Source of the DNA: Burkholderia sp. L27(2015)
GTDB lineage: Bacteria; Pseudomonadota; Gammaproteobacteria; Burkholderiales; Burkholderiaceae
Assembly (NCBI RefSeq): GCF_009765705.1
Contig: NZ_LMUX01000017.1
Span: 391,318 to 455,317 of the forward strand
Direction: 5' to 3'
DNA: 64,000 bases
This document shows, piece after piece, positions 61,644 to 64,000 of this stretch. Numbering within the stretch: position 1 is the first letter of the stretch; the number at the start of each line of letters is the position of its first letter. The notes below the pieces were generated by a model. The model had not been told where the DNA came from and did no database searches. It saw only the letters and a list, made by a program, of their open reading frames with translations. The position numbers and the translations under genes are program-made.

Positions 61644-62435
61644 TTAAAAGAGGCTTTCATTGAGGTACACGACGTCATTCGTTTGCAGCAGTGTGTCGCT
61701 CTTGGCAGGCAATGCGGTCACGTTGCCGTTCTCGTCGGTACGGCGGATCTGCACGCCCTTCTCGGTTCCCTTCAGAGTCAGGCCGCCGCCCAGCGAGATC
61801 GCCTGCATCACGTTCATATTTTTCTCCAGGCGATACGCGCCGGGATGCTGCACTTCGCCGTAGATGTAAAAGACTTCGGCGCGCGGCACATAAATGATGT
61901 CGCCGTCGCTCATCACGGCATCCAGTTCCGGATGGTTCGGTTGAAACAACATGCGGGTATCGACCGGTGTGCGCACGACCGTGCCATTCTGCTTATGGAC
62001 GAGAACCACGGTGCTCGAGCCATCGGTGCTGATCCCGCCTGCCAGCGCCAGTACATCGGAGAGTCTGCTGACCGAGTCCAGCGGGTACTTGCCGGGCCGG
62101 GCAACCTGACCCAGCACGACCACCCGTTTGCTGAAGTACTGGGTCACCAGCACGTTCACAACCGGCTTGACGATGAACCCACCTGAGTCCAGCTTGGTCG
62201 CAATGCGCGCTGCGGCATCGGTGGTCGTCATCCCGCCGACGACGACGCTGCCGACCAGCGGTACGGTGATTTCGTCTTTTTCGTTTACCTGCGCCATGTC
62301 GACCCGCATGTCGGGGTGGCCGAAAATATCCACACTCACCAGGTCGCCCGGCCCCAGCAGATATTCGCTGGCCTGCGCGGGCGCGCCGAAGACCGCCAAC
62401 ATACTCACGCACAACATTATGATCAAACGCATCAT
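61644..62435 (-). CDS. epsE: Polysaccharide export protein EpsE (Wza-like)
   Basis: A 263-aa exported protein of the Wza family. A signal peptide (MMRLIIMLCVSMLAVFGAPA) precedes the poly-export domain YLLGPGDLVSVDIFGHPDM and two SLBB-type segments (RVVVLGQVARPGKYPLDSVS and VFYIYGEVQHPGAYRLEKNM). No lipobox Cys stands at the cleavage site, unlike Wza, so it is probably not a lipoprotein. Two adjacent ATGs (62435, 62432) are possible; both follow a G-rich site. Confidence 0.92.
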   Translation of the reverse strand: MMRLIIMLCVSMLAVFGAPAQASEYLLGPGDLVSVDIFGHPDMRVDMAQVNEKDEITVPLVGSVVVGGMTTTDAAARIATKLDSGGFIVKPVVNVLVTQYFSKRVVVLGQVARPGKYPLDSVSRLSDVLALAGGISTDGSSTVVLVHKQNGTVVRTPVDTRMLFQPNHPELDAVMSDGDIIYVPRAEVFYIYGEVQHPGAYRLEKNMNVMQAISLGGGLTLKGTEKGVQIRRTDENGNVTALPAKSDTLLQTNDVVYLNESLF

Positions 62436-62482
62436 TGCACCACCCCCGTCGATTTCCAGGCACCGTCGCCCGACATTCAAAT

Positions 62483-63730
62483 TCAGAAACGCTGCTCCAG
62501 CCCTAAACTCACGTCGTTTTCGTTATACGTGTCCGCCGCAATGTTCGAGTTGCGAAACAGCCGCTGCGCGCTCAGGACCAGCCGCGTGTGGCGTAACACC
62601 GTATAAGCCAACTCCACGCCGGCCGAATCGATCCGGTCATGCCTGGGCGTCGGACCGATCGTTGCCGACTGCGTATAGTCCACCGAGTCCATTTTCAAGC
62701 GGCCTACCAGCTCGATCTTCTCGCGCGCTTGCCAGTGGGCCGTCAACGAGGTGCCCGTAACGACCTGGAAGCTCGCGCTCGCTGTGTCATAGGGCACGAT
62801 ATTGCGGTACCCCGACAATGTGAAATTGGTCTTGCCCGTCATCGCCCATAACAGATTGAGGGTGCCGGTCCCCCCATCGAAGTCTTGCCCCGGATTGTTC
62901 GGGGCCATGTATCGCGTGTAATTCAGGTTCCCGGTCCATCGCAACTTCCCCAAATACCCCCACTCAAACTTGATGCCGTTGTCGTATTGGGTGAATCGGT
63001 CTGTCACCGGCGCTACGCCATTGAAAATCACGTTAGGGTAGCCGCCGTTGCTGAACTGGGACACCCAAGCCACGCTCTTGCCGGTGTCGGTGTAATACTC
63101 GGGACCGAGGCTGACCGTGCGGATATTCAGGTTAAAAGGTTGCTGGGACAATGCACTATTGGTGAAGCTCATATCGCGCGCCGAGAGGTCCATGCGCCAG
63201 CGGTCCGCCAACTTGCCTTGTCCGTCGAAATAAAACTGGCGGTTGGTAAAGGTGTCGTTGATGGGCGCCTGGATATTCGTCAGATCACCAAGCTGAGTCT
63301 GGTGGATGACGCCCACGTCGCCCTTCAAACTGTCGCCGAGCACCCAATTCCAGCGCATGTCGACATCATGGCTGGTGTTATCCAGCACATGGTAGGTCTT
63401 GTAATTCGTGTTGGTCGCCTCCAGGCGGCCCACGACTTCCTGCCGGCCTTCTTTCCAATCGACGTCGGTTCCCGCTGTCTCGGTGAAGAAATAGTCGGAC
63501 AGGTGCGTCGTGCCGATGGCGCTTTGCGCAAACGCCGCGCTCGGCATGGCGAACAGGTTGCTGACGTAGTGTCCGCCGGCGGCCACGAAAGGCGTAAACG
63601 TGCCATCGGCCGGTTCAACATTTGCTGTGAAGGGCTCGAACGTGCCCGCAGTATCGCCGTCGTGCGCGCGCGCCTGGCCCCAGGTCAAGCAAGCACACAG
63701 TAAGAGAAAGCGAAATTTCTTGATTTTCAC
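62483..63730 (-). CDS. epsL: EpsL-like outer-membrane beta-barrel protein
   Basis: A 415-aa exported protein: signal peptide (FRFLLLCACLTWGQARAH) then a long beta-rich barrel with alternating hydrophobic residues, ending in VSLGLEQRF with a terminal Phe as in outer-membrane proteins. I start it at the GTG at 63730, which places the signal peptide at the N-terminus; longer in-frame starts (63811, 63871) do not. The EpsL family occurs in EpsE/F/G loci and its role is unknown; export or outer-membrane assembly of the polysaccharide is inferred. Confidence 0.85.
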   Translation of the reverse strand: MKIKKFRFLLLCACLTWGQARAHDGDTAGTFEPFTANVEPADGTFTPFVAAGGHYVSNLFAMPSAAFAQSAIGTTHLSDYFFTETAGTDVDWKEGRQEVVGRLEATNTNYKTYHVLDNTSHDVDMRWNWVLGDSLKGDVGVIHQTQLGDLTNIQAPINDTFTNRQFYFDGQGKLADRWRMDLSARDMSFTNSALSQQPFNLNIRTVSLGPEYYTDTGKSVAWVSQFSNGGYPNVIFNGVAPVTDRFTQYDNGIKFEWGYLGKLRWTGNLNYTRYMAPNNPGQDFDGGTGTLNLLWAMTGKTNFTLSGYRNIVPYDTASASFQVVTGTSLTAHWQAREKIELVGRLKMDSVDYTQSATIGPTPRHDRIDSAGVELAYTVLRHTRLVLSAQRLFRNSNIAADTYNENDVSLGLEQRF

Positions 63731-63860
63731 ACCTATATCGCCCGGAGCCCGGAGTCTACCCTTGGTCTGGATAACAGAACAATCATTAAAATTAAAGCCG
63801 ATGACAGGCATCGGAGAGTGCCACGGGCGCCGTGTACTGAAAGCGCCTGAGGCACTTAAG

Positions 63861-64000
63861 CTAATAGGCATTTTTTCCCACGAACCCCTTGAACAACGTC
63901 AGGAAAATAATGCGCAGATCCAGTAGCAAGGACCATGTCCTCATGTAGTGCAGATCGAATTCGATGCGCTTCGACATTTTTTCCAGGGTATCCGTCTCGC
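63861..64000 (-). CDS. Undecaprenyl-phosphate sugar phosphotransferase, C-terminus (partial)
   Basis: The minus strand from the window edge reads [20 protein letters not shown], then [19 protein letters not shown] and VGKNAY before a TAG at 63861. This is the conserved C-terminus of WcaJ/EpsB-type initiating sugar transferases, which place the first sugar phosphate on undecaprenyl phosphate. Most of the gene lies beyond the window. It fits as the first step of the exopolysaccharide pathway. Confidence 0.9.
   Translation of the reverse strand, partial: ETDTLEKMSKRIEFDLHYMRTWSLLLDLRIIFLTLFKGFVGKNAY

Noticed and set aside
62885..63703. 272-codon plus-strand frame opposite epsL
   Set aside because: The minus strand encodes a barrel protein with signal peptide; the plus frame has no motif or ribosome site.

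Overview
The window looks like a chromosomal segment of a Burkholderiaceae bacterium, most likely Paraburkholderia or a close relative. The evidence is the acnD-prpF pair of the methylcitrate cycle, a Burkholderia-type general porin, an EpsE/F/G/L exopolysaccharide locus, many LysR/GntR-controlled catabolic cassettes, moderately high GC and good Shine-Dalgarno sites. No tRNA, rRNA, CRISPR array, integrase or intact transposase was recognised. All family assignments come from reading the translated sequence, not from a database search.

Left part (0-12.4 kb): the 3' part of acnD and complete prpF end at a strong terminator. A sulfatase/MFS operon with a divergent LysR regulator follows. Next come a porin remnant beside a 140-bp MITE-like element, a LysE exporter, an orphan histidine kinase, and a small operon of a phasin-like protein and an O-methyltransferase-like protein. 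At 12.5-17.6 kb a CheB-CheR-PAS-kinase-receiver fusion of 1339 aa is followed in the same operon by a stand-alone CheB-like protein.

Accessory region (18.4-23.1 kb): about eight short, mostly uncharacterised genes without a visible toxin, secretion or mobility gene. They include a DUF6966-like protein, a WapI-immunity-like protein, two Cys-rich zinc-knuckle proteins and a truncated paralogue of one of them. The layout resembles an orphan immunity array of a polymorphic-toxin locus.

Metabolic region (23-47 kb): AraC with a divergent SDR, a porin, a frameshifted SRPBCC gene, an SDR pair with a divergent LysR, and two small exported proteins. Then comes a GntR-linked cassette (31.7-40.2 kb) with a TcuA-like flavoprotein, three MmgE/PrpD proteins, an MFS permease and a 34-aa leader-like ORF. 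Two related operator-like sites flank it. Next are a VOC protein, an MFS-chemoreceptor operon, and a UbiD-UbiX decarboxylase pair with a divergent LysR.

Right part (47.4-64 kb): one long minus-strand exopolysaccharide locus. In transcription order it holds an undecaprenyl-phosphate sugar transferase (partial), EpsL, EpsE, EpsF, an EpsG-like protein with degenerate nucleotide-binding motifs, a GT2, a polymerase/ligase, a serine-acetyltransferase-like acyltransferase, a GT4, a membrane GT2, a WecG/TagA-type transferase, an unknown exported protein, a VirK/YbjX protein, an ABC exporter, a GT14-like transferase and a PAP2-like protein. Five successive genes are joined by short overlaps, so the middle of the locus is probably translationally coupled. 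No MATE-type Wzx flippase is visible; the ABC exporter is the only candidate for that step here.
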